Source: an uncultured Desulfovibrio sp. | Lineage (GTDB): Bacteria; Desulfobacterota; Desulfovibrionia; Desulfovibrionales; Desulfovibrionaceae | Length of the DNA stretch: 15,057 bases | NCBI GenBank assembly: GCA_947177085.1 | Contig: CAMWTD010000031.1 | Span: 1-15,057 of the forward strand | Direction: 5' to 3' | Notes under the pieces: generated by a model | What the model was told of the DNA's origin: nothing | The model's database searches: none | What the model saw: the letters and a program-made list of their open reading frames with translations, nothing else | Program-made: the position numbers and the translations under genes | Shown: positions 1 through 7,417 of the stretch, in pieces | Layout: every line of letters starts with the position of its first letter | How positions within the stretch are numbered: the stretch's first letter is position 1

Positions 1-877
1 CTGCGGGGCCTTCGGCTTTTTCGACTGCGAGGACGAACCCGATGCCGCGCACGGGCTGCTCGCCGCCGCGCGCGACTGGCTGGCCCGAGAGGGCATGACC
101 TTTGTGCGCGGGCCGCTCAACCCCTCCACGAACTATACCTGCGGCCTTCTGGTGGACGGCTTCGAGCTGCCCCCGGCCATCATGATGCCGTGGAACCCGC
201 CGTGGTACGCGCGGCTTCTGGAAAGCTGGCATCTGCGCAAGGAGGCGGACCTCTTCGCCTACCTCATCGAGCGCGCGCGCCTCGACCTGCCCGGCTGGCT
301 CACTGAGGAAGTGGGACGCCTCAAGGCCGAGGGCCGCTTCACCTGGCGCACCTCTGGCAAGGCCACCATGGCGGAGGACATCCGCGCCATGCTCGACATC
401 TACCGCGAGTCCTGGGCGGACAACTGGGGCTTTTCGCCGCTCTCGCCCGGCGAGGCCGAACGCCATGTGAAGGAACTCAAGACCATCCTCGACCCGGATT
501 TCTTCCTCCTCTTCTTCCACAAGGGCGAGCCCGCGGCCGGCATGGTGGCCCTTCCGGACATGAACCCGCTCCTGAAACGCCTGAACGGCAAGATCGGCAT
601 TTCCGCGCCCTGGCACTGGTGGCGCGCCCGCGCGGAGATACGCGGCGGCTACCGCATCATGCTCTTCGGCATCAGGCCCGAATACCGCCTGCTCGGGCTG
701 CCGCTGCTGCTCCTCGACGCCATGCTCGAGACGGCGCGCCGCCGCCCCGACTTCCAGTGGGTGGAGGGTTCCTGGGTGCTGGAGGACAATGTGGCCATCG
801 ACGACCTCATCGAGGATTTCTCCGGCCGCCTCGTCAAGCGCTACCGCATCTACCGCCGGGAGATCAACGAAGCATGA
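1..877 (+). CDS. GNAT-like N-acyltransferase-fold protein, 5' truncated by window edge
   Basis: The reading frame is already open at the first complete codon (position 2), so the true start lies upstream; 291 residues are visible. The visible part opens CGAFGFFDCEDEPDAA, continues through a segment resembling the RGP-N-x3-N-GLLVDGF stretch of uncharacterised bacterial GNAT-like proteins (the YghO-type group, usually about 370-390 residues), and ends with a C-terminal half containing FGIRPEYRLLGLPLLLLDAML and WVEGSWVLEDN, which looks like the acyl-CoA-binding core and last strands of a GNAT domain. No membrane segment is visible. The substrate is unknown. Its stop overlaps the next start (ATGA at 874-877), so it is probably co-translated with the SDR epimerase. 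The internal ATG at 95 is not the start, because recognisable family sequence lies upstream of it. Confidence 0.75.
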   Translation, partial: CGAFGFFDCEDEPDAAHGLLAAARDWLAREGMTFVRGPLNPSTNYTCGLLVDGFELPPAIMMPWNPPWYARLLESWHLRKEADLFAYLIERARLDLPGWLTEEVGRLKAEGRFTWRTSGKATMAEDIRAMLDIYRESWADNWGFSPLSPGEAERHVKELKTILDPDFFLLFFHKGEPAAGMVALPDMNPLLKRLNGKIGISAPWHWWRARAEIRGGYRIMLFGIRPEYRLLGLPLLLLDAMLETARRRPDFQWVEGSWVLEDNVAIDDLIEDFSGRLVKRYRIYRREINEA

Positions 878-1953
878 CGGACGCAGCGGCCCAGCCAGCC
901 GGCCGGACGGCCCCCACGGGACTTTCGGGGAGGCGCGTGCTCGTCACCGGGGGCACGGGCTTTCTCGGCGGCCATCTTTTGCCGAAGCTGCTTGCGGCCG
1001 GGGCGGAGGTGACCTGCCTCGCGCGGCCGGGCTCGGACGTGAGCCGGCTGCCCCCCGGCGTGGCCGTGGCCCGGGGCGACTGCGCCACCGGCGAGGGCCT
1101 GGCCTCCGCGCTGGCCGGGCAGGAGATGTGCATCCACATGGCCGCCCTGCTCTTCGGGCTGGGCTGGCAGGACTATCTGCGCGCCAACGGCCGCGCGGCG
1201 GCGCAACTGGCGCGGGCGGCGCACGACTCTCCCACGCTCCGGCGCTTCGTGCTCGTCTCCAGCCTCGCCGCGGCGGGGCCCGCGGCCGACCCGGCGAATG
1301 CCCCGGGAAGCCCGGACGCGCCGGACATCCCCTGCCGCCCGGTCTCGGCCTATGGCTGGTCCAAGCTCCTGAGCGAGGAGATCCTCGGGCGCGCCCTCGG
1401 CGAGCGCCTGGTGGCGCTCCGGCCGCCCATCATCTACGGCTCGGGCGACAGGGGGCTTTTGCCCGTGTTCAAGGGCGCGGCCCGGGGCCTCGCCGTGAGC
1501 CCGGGGCTGTTCCGCGACTTCCCGGTTTCCGTCATCCATGCCGACGACGCGGCGCGGGCCATCCTCCTCGCCTGTGACCCGGCGGCGCGGGGCACCTATT
1601 ATATTGATGACGGGGCGAGCCACGACATGGCCTCTTTCTGCCGCGCCATGGGCAGGGCCCTCGGCCGGGAGCGCGTGCATATCCTGAAGCTCCCCCTGCC
1701 GCTCATGGCCGTGACCGCGGCCCTTGCAAGCCTCGCGGGCGTGGCCCGCGCGCGGCTGGCGCGGCTCTGCGGCCTTGGGACGCCCCGGCGCGCGCCCAAC
1801 TGGAATCTTGACAAGTACCGCGAGGCCCGGGCCCCCGGCTGGCTCTGCGACGCCCGGCGCATCCGGGACGAACTCGGCTTTGCGCCGCGCATGGACCTTG
1901 AGGCCGGCATGGCCGAGGCCGTGGCCGGCTACCGCCGCGAGGGCTGGCTGTGA
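874..1953 (+). CDS. NAD(P)-dependent epimerase/dehydratase (extended SDR family)
   Basis: A 359-residue extended short-chain dehydrogenase/reductase. The nucleotide-binding motif TGGTGFLG sits at residues 25-32, a conserved serine at VLVSS (129-130), and the catalytic YxxxK as YGWSK at 160-164. RPPIIYG at about 183-189 is the usual conserved turn after the active site. A poorly conserved C-terminal part (about 220-359) would bind the substrate. Relatives act on nucleotide sugars, sterol-like or other hydroxy/keto substrates; the sequence does not say which. The start at 874 overlaps the upstream stop as ATGA; a longer upstream extension in this frame would only run antiparallel to real coding sequence of the GNAT gene. 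The stop overlaps the GTG start of the ABC-F gene. Good confidence in family, low in substrate. Confidence 0.87.
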   Translation: MTDAAAQPAGRTAPTGLSGRRVLVTGGTGFLGGHLLPKLLAAGAEVTCLARPGSDVSRLPPGVAVARGDCATGEGLASALAGQEMCIHMAALLFGLGWQDYLRANGRAAAQLARAAHDSPTLRRFVLVSSLAAAGPAADPANAPGSPDAPDIPCRPVSAYGWSKLLSEEILGRALGERLVALRPPIIYGSGDRGLLPVFKGAARGLAVSPGLFRDFPVSVIHADDAARAILLACDPAARGTYYIDDGASHDMASFCRAMGRALGRERVHILKLPLPLMAVTAALASLAGVARARLARLCGLGTPRRAPNWNLDKYREARAPGWLCDARRIRDELGFAPRMDLEAGMAEAVAGYRREGWL

Positions 1954-3968
1954 AGATCGCCGTTCAGGAACTCTCCAAGGCCTTTGGCGGCCGGGACATC
2001 TTCAACAATTTCTCGCTGGAGGTGGATTCCGGCGTCCGGCTCTGCGTCTGCGGGCCCAACGGCACGGGCAAGTCCACCCTCTTGCGCCTGCTCGCGGGCG
2101 TGGAAGCGCCGGACGGCGGCCGCGTGCTTTTGCCCAAGGGCTGCCGCCTGGGTTACGTCGAGCAGGAACTTTCCGACGAGGCGCTGGACACGCCGCTCCT
2201 CACCTATGTGCTCGACGTGCTCCACGACTGGAACGACTTCTGGGCCCAGTGGGAGGAAGCCGCCGAGGCCGGGGACGAGGCGCGCCTCGGCCGCCTCATG
2301 GAGCGCCAGGCCGAGCTCGAGGCCGTGTACGGCTACAACCCGGAGCACCGCGCCAAGGCCGTGCTCTCGGGCCTCGGCTTTTCCGAGGCCAAGTGGGGGC
2401 GCACCCTGCGCGAGCTTTCTGGCGGCTGGCGCGAGCGCGCCAAGCTCGCGCGCGTGCTCGTGGCCGGAGCGGACGTGCTCCTGCTGGACGAGCCCACCAA
2501 CCACCTCGACATGGAGGCCGTGGAGTGGCTGGAGGGCTTTTTGCGCGACTTCGCGGGGGCTCTTGTCTTTGTGGCCCATGACCGCGTGTTCATGGACAAT
2601 GTGGGCACGCATGTGCTCTATCTCGGCCTTTCCCGGCCCGTCTTCCGCAAGGCCACCTACAGCCAGTTTTTGCGCCTGCAGGAGGAGTACAACGCCCAGC
2701 GCGAGCGCGAGGCCAAGGCCCTGCAGGACGAGCTCGACCGCAAGATGGCCTTTGTGGAGCGCTTCCGCGCCAAGGCCACCAAGGCGCGGCAGGCCGGTTC
2801 GCGCCAGAAGATGGCGAAAAAGCTGGAAAAGGAACTGGAGGATTACCGCCCGGAGCCCAGGCGGCGCGAGCTCAACTTCGTCTGGCCCGAGGCCCCGCAT
2901 TCCGAAAAGGTCGTGCTCTCCGCGGCGGAGCTGGCCTTCCATTTCCCGGACGGAAAAAGCATGTGGCCGCCGCTCACCTTCACCCTTTACCGGGGCGCGC
3001 GCATCGCGCTGGTGGGGCACAACGGCTGCGGCAAGTCCACCCTGCTCAAGCTGCTGGCCGGCAGCCTCGAGCGCACGGGCGGGTCGCTCGTCACGGGCTC
3101 GCTGACCCGGCTCGGCTACTACACGCAGCACCAGATGGAGACGCTGAGGCCCGACACCACGGTGCTCGCGGAGCTTCGCCGCCTTGCCGACCCGCGCACC
3201 ACCGAGGAGGAACTCATGAGCGTGCTCGGGCTCTTCCTGCTCGGGCAACAGTATTTCGACAGGCAGGTGAGCGCGCTCTCGGGCGGCGAAAAAAGCCGCC
3301 TTGTGCTGGCGAGCCTCTTCCTGAAGCGCTGCAACTTCCTCCTCCTGGACGAGCCCACCAACCACCTCGACCTCGAAAGCCGCGAGGCCCTGGCGCGGGC
3401 GCTGCAAAAATTCGACGGAACCCTGCTCATGGTGGCGCATGACCGCTGGCTGCTCTCGCAGGTGGGCGCGGAGGCGTGGGAACTGGATGGCCGCGGCATA
3501 ACGGTCTACCCCGACTTCGCGGCCTACGACGCGGCGCGCAAGGCCCGGCTGGCCGGCGTTCCGGCGAGCGCCCTGCTCACCCTCGACGGGGGCGACGCCC
3601 CGGCGCGCGGGGCCGTCCCCGTGCAGGCAAAGGCCCCGGCCCTCTCCCGTGAGGACCAGAAAAAGCGCAAGCGCGAGGAGGCGGCCCAGCGCAACGCCCT
3701 GCACAAGGCGCTCAAGCCCCTGCAGGAGAAATACGAAAAGCTGGAGGCCGAGCTCGCCCGCGTGCTCGAGGAGCAGGGCGCGACCGAGGCCGAGCTCGCC
3801 GACCCCGAGGTCTATGCGGATCACGCCCGCTCCGGCGAACTGCTCAAGCGCTTCGAGGAATGCCGCGGACGCGGCGAGGCGCTGGTGGAAGAAATGGCGG
3901 AGCTTGAGGCAAAGCTCGACGAAGTCCGCGCCCGCCACGGGGCAACGGGGCCGGAGAAGGACGCATGA
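1950..3968 (+). CDS. ABC-F family ATPase, Uup-like
   Basis: A 672-residue protein with two ABC ATPase domains in one chain and no membrane segments, the ABC-F architecture. Domain 1 has Walker A GPNGTGKST (35-43), signature LSGGW (156-160) and Walker B LLLDEPTNHLD (from about 178). Domain 2 has GHNGCGKST (356-364), LSGGE (443-447) and LLLDEPTNHLD (from about 465). A charged linker lies at about 240-305. The last 120 residues are rich in Lys, Glu, Arg and Ala and look like a coiled coil, as in Uup, where the C-terminus binds DNA. ABC-F proteins act on ribosomes or in DNA-linked functions rather than transport. The LSGGW form of the first signature also points to Uup. The start is GTG at 1950, overlapping the upstream TGA; the stop overlaps the mutT-like start (ATGA). 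Confidence 0.9.
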   Translation: MKIAVQELSKAFGGRDIFNNFSLEVDSGVRLCVCGPNGTGKSTLLRLLAGVEAPDGGRVLLPKGCRLGYVEQELSDEALDTPLLTYVLDVLHDWNDFWAQWEEAAEAGDEARLGRLMERQAELEAVYGYNPEHRAKAVLSGLGFSEAKWGRTLRELSGGWRERAKLARVLVAGADVLLLDEPTNHLDMEAVEWLEGFLRDFAGALVFVAHDRVFMDNVGTHVLYLGLSRPVFRKATYSQFLRLQEEYNAQREREAKALQDELDRKMAFVERFRAKATKARQAGSRQKMAKKLEKELEDYRPEPRRRELNFVWPEAPHSEKVVLSAAELAFHFPDGKSMWPPLTFTLYRGARIALVGHNGCGKSTLLKLLAGSLERTGGSLVTGSLTRLGYYTQHQMETLRPDTTVLAELRRLADPRTTEEELMSVLGLFLLGQQYFDRQVSALSGGEKSRLVLASLFLKRCNFLLLDEPTNHLDLESREALARALQKFDGTLLMVAHDRWLLSQVGAEAWELDGRGITVYPDFAAYDAARKARLAGVPASALLTLDGGDAPARGAVPVQAKAPALSREDQKKRKREEAAQRNALHKALKPLQEKYEKLEAELARVLEEQGATEAELADPEVYADHARSGELLKRFEECRGRGEALVEEMAELEAKLDEVRARHGATGPEKDA

Positions 3969-4438
3969 GCGGGAAAGGCCCACAGCAGGCCGAACTTGCG
4001 GCCAGTGACCTGCCCGTGGTGGACGTGGCGGCGGGCATCCTCTGGCGCGGGGAACGCCTGCTCGCCGCGCAAAGGCCCGAGGGCAAGCCGCTGGCCGGCT
4101 TCTGGGAGCTCCCCGGCGGCAAGCTCGAAGCCGGGGAAAGCGCGGAAGCGGCGCTCGCCCGCGAACTCGCGGAAGAGCTCGGCGTCAGTGTGCGCGAAGC
4201 CCGCTTCTGGCGCGTTGCCGAACACGCCTACCCGGAGCGGGGCATCCGCGTCCGGCTCCACTTCTTCCATGTGACGGAGTTTGACGGCGAGCCCACGGCC
4301 CGCGAAGGGCAGGCGCTCGCCTGGGTGACGCCCGCCCAAGCGGCCCGCATGGCCTTCCTGCCGGCGGATGCGGATATTCTCAAAGAATTGCGGGATCCGG
4401 CGTCCCGGCCTGCTCCGTCCCCGCTCAGCCGAGGATAA
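3965..4438 (+). CDS. Nudix hydrolase, MutT-like (8-oxo-dGTP diphosphatase type)
   Basis: A 157-residue soluble protein with a perfect Nudix box at residues 52-74 (G-x5-E-x7-R-E-L-x-E-E-x-G-V, beginning GKLEAGES). The preceding GFWELPGG and the overall size match MutT, which hydrolyses 8-oxo-dGTP to the monophosphate and so keeps oxidised guanine out of DNA. Specificity cannot be settled from the motif alone. The ATG at 3965 overlaps the ABC-F stop, so it is the last gene of the four-gene + strand cluster. Its last 14 bases (4425-4438) overlap the end of thiF on the other strand; there is no space for a conventional terminator between the two converging operons. Confidence 0.88.
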   Translation: MSGKGPQQAELAASDLPVVDVAAGILWRGERLLAAQRPEGKPLAGFWELPGGKLEAGESAEAALARELAEELGVSVREARFWRVAEHAYPERGIRVRLHFFHVTEFDGEPTAREGQALAWVTPAQAARMAFLPADADILKELRDPASRPAPSPLSRG

Positions 4439-5057
4439 ATTCCAGCACGGCATCGGCCAGAAGCGCCGCGGCCTGGGTCACGCGCGGGGCCAGCGGCGGA
4501 GCGTCGGCCACGTCGGTCTCAAAATCCCCCACCAGAACAAGGTTGCCGAGACGCCGCCGCCGCATGGGCGCTCCGCCCACGCCCGCCACGCCCGAGGCCG
4601 AGGCGATGCGCCGGCCGGAAGTGAGGGCCCGCTCCACGAGCAGGGTCTTGGTGTCCGCCGCGTCCAGCGCCTCGACCCAGATGGGGCACGAGGGCAAAAG
4701 CCCCGGCAGCGTGGCCTCGTCGAGGCGCGCCTTGACGAGCTCCAGGCGGATATGGGGGTTCAGTTCGCGCAACAGTTCCCCGAGGGCCTCCACCTTGGGA
4801 CGCCCCACATGCCGGGGCCAGAACTGCTGGCGGTTGAGGTTGGAGGCGTCCACCACGTCGTGGTCGACGATGAGCATGTCCTCCACGCCCGAGCGCGCGA
4901 GCATGAGCGCCACGTTGGAGCCGAGGCCCCCGGCCCCGGCGATGCCCACGCGCGCGGCCCGGAGCCGGGCGAGCTCGTCCGGCGTAAAATAGCGGGCAAG
5001 CCCCTCGCGCAGGGCGTCAGACTGGCCCCCCGCTTCCCGGGCCTCCCTGCCGCTCAT
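4425..5057 (-). CDS. thiF: ThiS adenylyltransferase ThiF, short family-2 type
   Basis: A 210-residue E1-like enzyme that would adenylate the C-terminus of ThiS so sulfur can be loaded for thiazole synthesis. It shows the nucleotide-binding loop GIAGAGGLGSN (39-49), the acidic turn IVDHDVVD, and NLNRQQF (73-79), a hallmark of the E1/MoeB/ThiF fold. Near the end, VGDFETD and PLAPRV resemble the short ThiF family found with ThiH in anaerobes. It lacks the paired CxxC zinc sites of E. coli ThiF/MoeB and any rhodanese domain; the only cysteine is Cys124. The ATG at 5057 overlaps the thiH stop (ATGA), so it is probably translationally coupled; an upstream extension of this frame into thiH is not used. 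Last gene of the thi operon. Confidence 0.9.
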   Translation of the reverse strand: MSGREAREAGGQSDALREGLARYFTPDELARLRAARVGIAGAGGLGSNVALMLARSGVEDMLIVDHDVVDASNLNRQQFWPRHVGRPKVEALGELLRELNPHIRLELVKARLDEATLPGLLPSCPIWVEALDAADTKTLLVERALTSGRRIASASGVAGVGGAPMRRRRLGNLVLVGDFETDVADAPPLAPRVTQAAALLADAVLEFILG

Positions 5058-6178
5058 GCGGCCGGGTCTTCCCAGTCCTTGAGCACGGGCTGGTAGCCGT
5101 GGGCCGCGAGGTCGGCCATCATCTGCTCGAGGCTGCGGTGATCGGTGATCTCGAACTGGCCGGGATTGTGCAGGTCCTCGGTGGCGCGGCCGCCCACGGC
5201 CGTGGATACGCCCGCCGAGACGCGCGTCACGCCGAGCGGCACGAGGTGGTCGCGCATGAAGGCGCTCTCGCGGCTCGAGCAGGTGATGCCCGCGCGCGGC
5301 AAAAAGCAGCGCAGGGCCGTCACATACTGGGCGAGCTCGCGGTCGGTGACGCCGTGCGTCACCTCGAATTCGCCCTCGTGCGGGCAGATGCGCGGGATGG
5401 ACACGCTCACCTCCACCCCGGGGAAATGCCGCTGGAGCCACCAGGCGTGGAGCCCCGTGGCGAAGGCGTCCTGCTCGAAAGAATCCAGCCCGAGGAGCGC
5501 GCCCACCCCGAGCGAGCGCATCCCGGCGCGCGCGGCGCGCTCGGGCGCGGCCAGCCTGAAGGCGTAATCGCGCTTGGGGCCGGCCGGATGCAGCCAGGCA
5601 TAGAGCTCGGGGTTATAGGTCTCCTGGAACATGGTCATGGAGTCCACGCCCGCTTCCACCAGCATGTGGTACTTTTCCTCGGTCTGCGAATAGACCTCGA
5701 TGCCCACAGACGCGAAGCGCGGCTTGATGCGGCGCACCACGTCGGCGATATATTCCGGCGAGGAGACTTTCGGCGCGTCGCCCGTGAGCAGGAGGATGTG
5801 CTGGAAGCCCGCGTCCGCGATGGCGAAGGCCTCGGCCGCGGCCTCGTCCACGCTCAGATGCCGGCGGGGCTGCTTGTTCCTGGCGTTGAAGCCGCAGTAG
5901 CGGCACTGGTTGGTGCAGACATCCGAGATATAGAGCGGCGTGAAGATGCTCACCGCGCGCCCGAAATAGCGCAGGGTGAGCTCATGCGCCTTTTGCGCCA
6001 TGGCCTCGAGCTGTTCCGCCGCGGCCGGGGAAAGGAGGACGAGAAAATCCTCAGGCGAGAGCCAGTGCCGGGCGAGCTTGTCGAGCACGGCCGTGACATC
6101 GGCCGAGGTGGCGTGGGCCGTGGTTTCGGCGCGCCGGCCGGCCGGCCAGTTTTGCAAAAATTCCTGAAACGTTTCCAT
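5054..6178 (-). CDS. thiH: 2-iminoacetate synthase ThiH (radical SAM tyrosine lyase)
   Basis: A 374-residue radical SAM enzyme that cleaves tyrosine to 2-iminoacetate (dehydroglycine) and p-cresol; dehydroglycine then feeds thiazole formation by ThiG. The iron-sulfur motif is CTNQCRYC with Cys88, Cys92 and Cys95, preceded by PLYISDV, exactly as in ThiH, and the length matches E. coli ThiH (377). ThiH is oxygen-sensitive and typical of anaerobes and facultative bacteria, where aerobes use ThiO. Two adjacent in-frame ATGs exist (6181 and 6178). The second is preferred because AGGTG lies 4 bases upstream of it, too close to the first. Extending further upstream would run through the thiG-thiH hairpin and into thiG. 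The stop overlaps the thiF start. Confidence 0.93.
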   Translation of the reverse strand: METFQEFLQNWPAGRRAETTAHATSADVTAVLDKLARHWLSPEDFLVLLSPAAAEQLEAMAQKAHELTLRYFGRAVSIFTPLYISDVCTNQCRYCGFNARNKQPRRHLSVDEAAAEAFAIADAGFQHILLLTGDAPKVSSPEYIADVVRRIKPRFASVGIEVYSQTEEKYHMLVEAGVDSMTMFQETYNPELYAWLHPAGPKRDYAFRLAAPERAARAGMRSLGVGALLGLDSFEQDAFATGLHAWWLQRHFPGVEVSVSIPRICPHEGEFEVTHGVTDRELAQYVTALRCFLPRAGITCSSRESAFMRDHLVPLGVTRVSAGVSTAVGGRATEDLHNPGQFEITDHRSLEQMMADLAAHGYQPVLKDWEDPAA

Positions 6179-6194
6179 CATGCACCTGGACTGG

Positions 6195-6225
6195 AAAAAA
6201 GGACGCCCCGGCTTCTCGCCGGGGC
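6195..6225 (-). terminator. Terminator-like hairpin between thiG and thiH
   Basis: A perfect 8-bp GC stem (6205-6212 with 6218-6225, GCCCCGGC/GCCGGGGC) closes a 5-base loop. In the direction of thi transcription it is followed after four bases by six consecutive Ts (6200-6195). This is the pattern of an intrinsic terminator, placed 9 bases after the thiG stop and about 17 bases before the thiH start. Inside an operon it could give partial termination, lowering thiH-thiF expression relative to thiS-thiG, or act as an mRNA stabiliser. The other strand has no T-run after the stem. Confidence 0.6.
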
Positions 6226-6234
6226 CTGAAAAAT

Positions 6235-7008
6235 TCAGCGCAAAAAGCCCGTGAGCGGGGACGAAGCCTCGGCGCCCTCGCCGCGCGCTTTCACCGCGCC
6301 CGGCCCGGCCAGCCACGCGTCGCGCCCGGCCGCCACGGCCGCGCCGAAGGCCCGCGCCATGCGCACCGGGTCCCCGGAGGAGGCGATGGCCGTATTCACG
6401 AGGCAGGCCGCCGCGCCCATCTCCATGGCCTCGCAGGCCTGGGAGGGCAGGCCGATCCCCGCGTCCACCACGATGGGGATGTCCAGCTCCTCAATGAGGA
6501 TGGCGATCATTTCCCGCGTCATAAGGCCGCGGTTGGTTCCGATGGGCGCGCCGAGCGGCATGACGGCCGCCGCGCCGGCGTCCACGCAGGCGCGGGCCAC
6601 ATAGAGGTCGGGATTGATGTAGGGCAGTACCGTAAAGCCCTCGGCGGCCAGGATTTCCGTGGCCCTGGCCGTGCCGTAGCCGTCGGGGAGCAGGTGGCGA
6701 TTATCCGAGATGACCTCGATCTTGATCCAGTCGCCGCAGCCGGCCGCCCGCGCGAGGCGCGCGAGGCGCACGGCCTCCTCCGCGGTGCGCGCGCCCGAGG
6801 TGTTGGGCAAAAGGCGCATATGCGGCGGGATGTGCCCCATGACGCCCTTCTGCCCCGGCTCCACGCGGCGCATGGCCACGGTGATGACCTCCGCGCCGCT
6901 GGCCTCGGCCACGGCGGGGATGAGGGCGTCGTCGCCGTATTTGCCGGTTCCGATGAACAGGCGGCTTTTCAGGGTCACGCCGCCGATGACCAGGGGATCG
7001 TCCCGCAT
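6235..7008 (-). CDS. thiG: Thiazole synthase ThiG
   Basis: A 257-residue TIM-barrel enzyme that forms the thiazole phosphate carboxylate of thiamine from 1-deoxy-D-xylulose 5-phosphate, dehydroglycine and ThiS thiocarboxylate. It begins with RLFIGTGKY and carries DWIKIEV, in which Lys96 is the Schiff-base lysine and Glu98 its partner, and VVDAGIG with Asp182. With the ATG at 7008 as start, these residues fall at the numbers I recall for B. subtilis ThiG (Lys96, Glu98, Asp182), which supports that start. A GGAGG sequence lies 4 bases upstream of it. An in-frame GTG at 7026 would add six residues and is less likely. It lies 110 bp downstream of thiS and 56 bp upstream of thiH. Confidence 0.95.
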   Translation of the reverse strand: MRDDPLVIGGVTLKSRLFIGTGKYGDDALIPAVAEASGAEVITVAMRRVEPGQKGVMGHIPPHMRLLPNTSGARTAEEAVRLARLARAAGCGDWIKIEVISDNRHLLPDGYGTARATEILAAEGFTVLPYINPDLYVARACVDAGAAAVMPLGAPIGTNRGLMTREMIAILIEELDIPIVVDAGIGLPSQACEAMEMGAAACLVNTAIASSGDPVRMARAFGAAVAAGRDAWLAGPGAVKARGEGAEASSPLTGFLR

Positions 7009-7118
7009 AGTGCCTCCGCCGCGCACGGCGGCGTCTCCAGAATGTGCTTTGGGGATGGGGAAGAAAAGTATCCAGATACCGGACGGGAAAGCGGCCCGGC
7101 ATCGGGCCCGGGGCGGGC
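7009..7118 (-). promoter_or_regulatory. Structured thiS-thiG spacer, including a hairpin over the thiG ribosome-binding site
   Basis: This 110-bp gap inside the operon holds three inverted repeats. They are GGCCCG/CGGGCC (7093-7098 with 7103-7108, 4-base loop) just after the thiS stop; GTATC/GATAC (7068-7072 with 7075-7079), followed in thi direction by TTTTCTT; and CCGCCG/CGGCGG (7016-7021 with 7026-7031), whose bases run into the GGAGG of thiG. The last could mask the thiG ribosome-binding site. No canonical TPP riboswitch elements were found. The structures are visible, but a regulatory role is inference. Confidence 0.4.
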
Positions 7119-7316
7119 CTAGCCGCCGCCCACGAACTGGACGATCTCGACCGTATCGCCGTCTGCGAGGGCGCGGGAGGCGAAGACCGCCGCCGGGACG
7201 ATCTCGCCGTTGAGCTCCACGACCACGGCCCTGGGCGCGTGGCCCCGCGCCTCAAGCAGGGCGAGCACGGTGGAAAAGTCCCCTTTTTCGGGCGCGCCGT
7301 TGATGATGAGTTCCAT
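7119..7316 (-). CDS. thiS: Sulfur carrier protein ThiS
   Basis: A 65-residue ubiquitin-like protein beginning MELIINGAPE and ending QFVGGG. The C-terminal Gly-Gly is adenylated by ThiF and converted to a thiocarboxylate that donates sulfur to ThiG. LNGEIVP in the middle and GDTVEIVQFVGGG at the end are typical of ThiS. The ATG at 7316 is preceded by GGGAG with 5 bases of spacing; a longer in-frame upstream extension lacks any ThiS-like sequence and would cross the promoter. First gene of thiSGHF, as expected for the pathway. Confidence 0.93.
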   Translation of the reverse strand: MELIINGAPEKGDFSTVLALLEARGHAPRAVVVELNGEIVPAAVFASRALADGDTVEIVQFVGGG

Positions 7317-7326
7317 GCTGTCTCCC

Positions 7327-7363
7327 GGGTTCCGGGCTTGCGGCGGAACCGCTGCCCGAACCC
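7327..7363 (-). promoter_or_regulatory. Hairpin in the thiS leader
   Basis: Arms 7327-7337 and 7354-7363 pair over 10 bp with one bulged base (C7332). Inside, GCGG/CCGC (7340-7343 with 7349-7352) pairs around a 5-base loop. The hairpin fills most of the short thiS leader and ends next to the GGGAG ribosome-binding site. If transcription starts about 7 bases after the -10 box (near 7359), only the inner part would be fully transcribed, so it might instead be an operator. It does not match the TPP riboswitch consensus. Confidence 0.4.
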
Positions 7364-7365
7364 TC

Positions 7366-7394
7366 ATTCTAAGCCTTGGCAGGGGGGATTGCAA
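7366..7394 (-). promoter_or_regulatory. Sigma-70-like promoter for the thi operon
   Basis: Read on the minus strand, TTGCAA (7394-7389) and TAGAAT (7371-7366) are separated by exactly 17 bases. Each box differs from consensus by one or two bases. It lies 24 bases past the flippase stop and about 50 bases before the thiS start, with the expected direction. An imperfect GC inverted repeat at 7397-7414 just upstream might end flippase transcription but has no T-run. Confidence 0.7.
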
Positions 7395-7417
7395 GCGGCC
7401 GCCCCGGGACGGCCCCT

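Noticed and set aside
1929..3983. Long open frame on the minus strand opposite the ABC-F gene
   Set aside because: High GC content leaves antisense frames open. The plus-strand product has both ATPase motif sets, while the antisense product has no recognisable domain.
7062..7080. ATCTGGATA in the thiS-thiG gap, reminiscent of part of a TPP riboswitch
   Set aside because: The CTGAGA element and the rest of the conserved core are missing. The bases are better explained as a short GTATC/GATAC inverted repeat.
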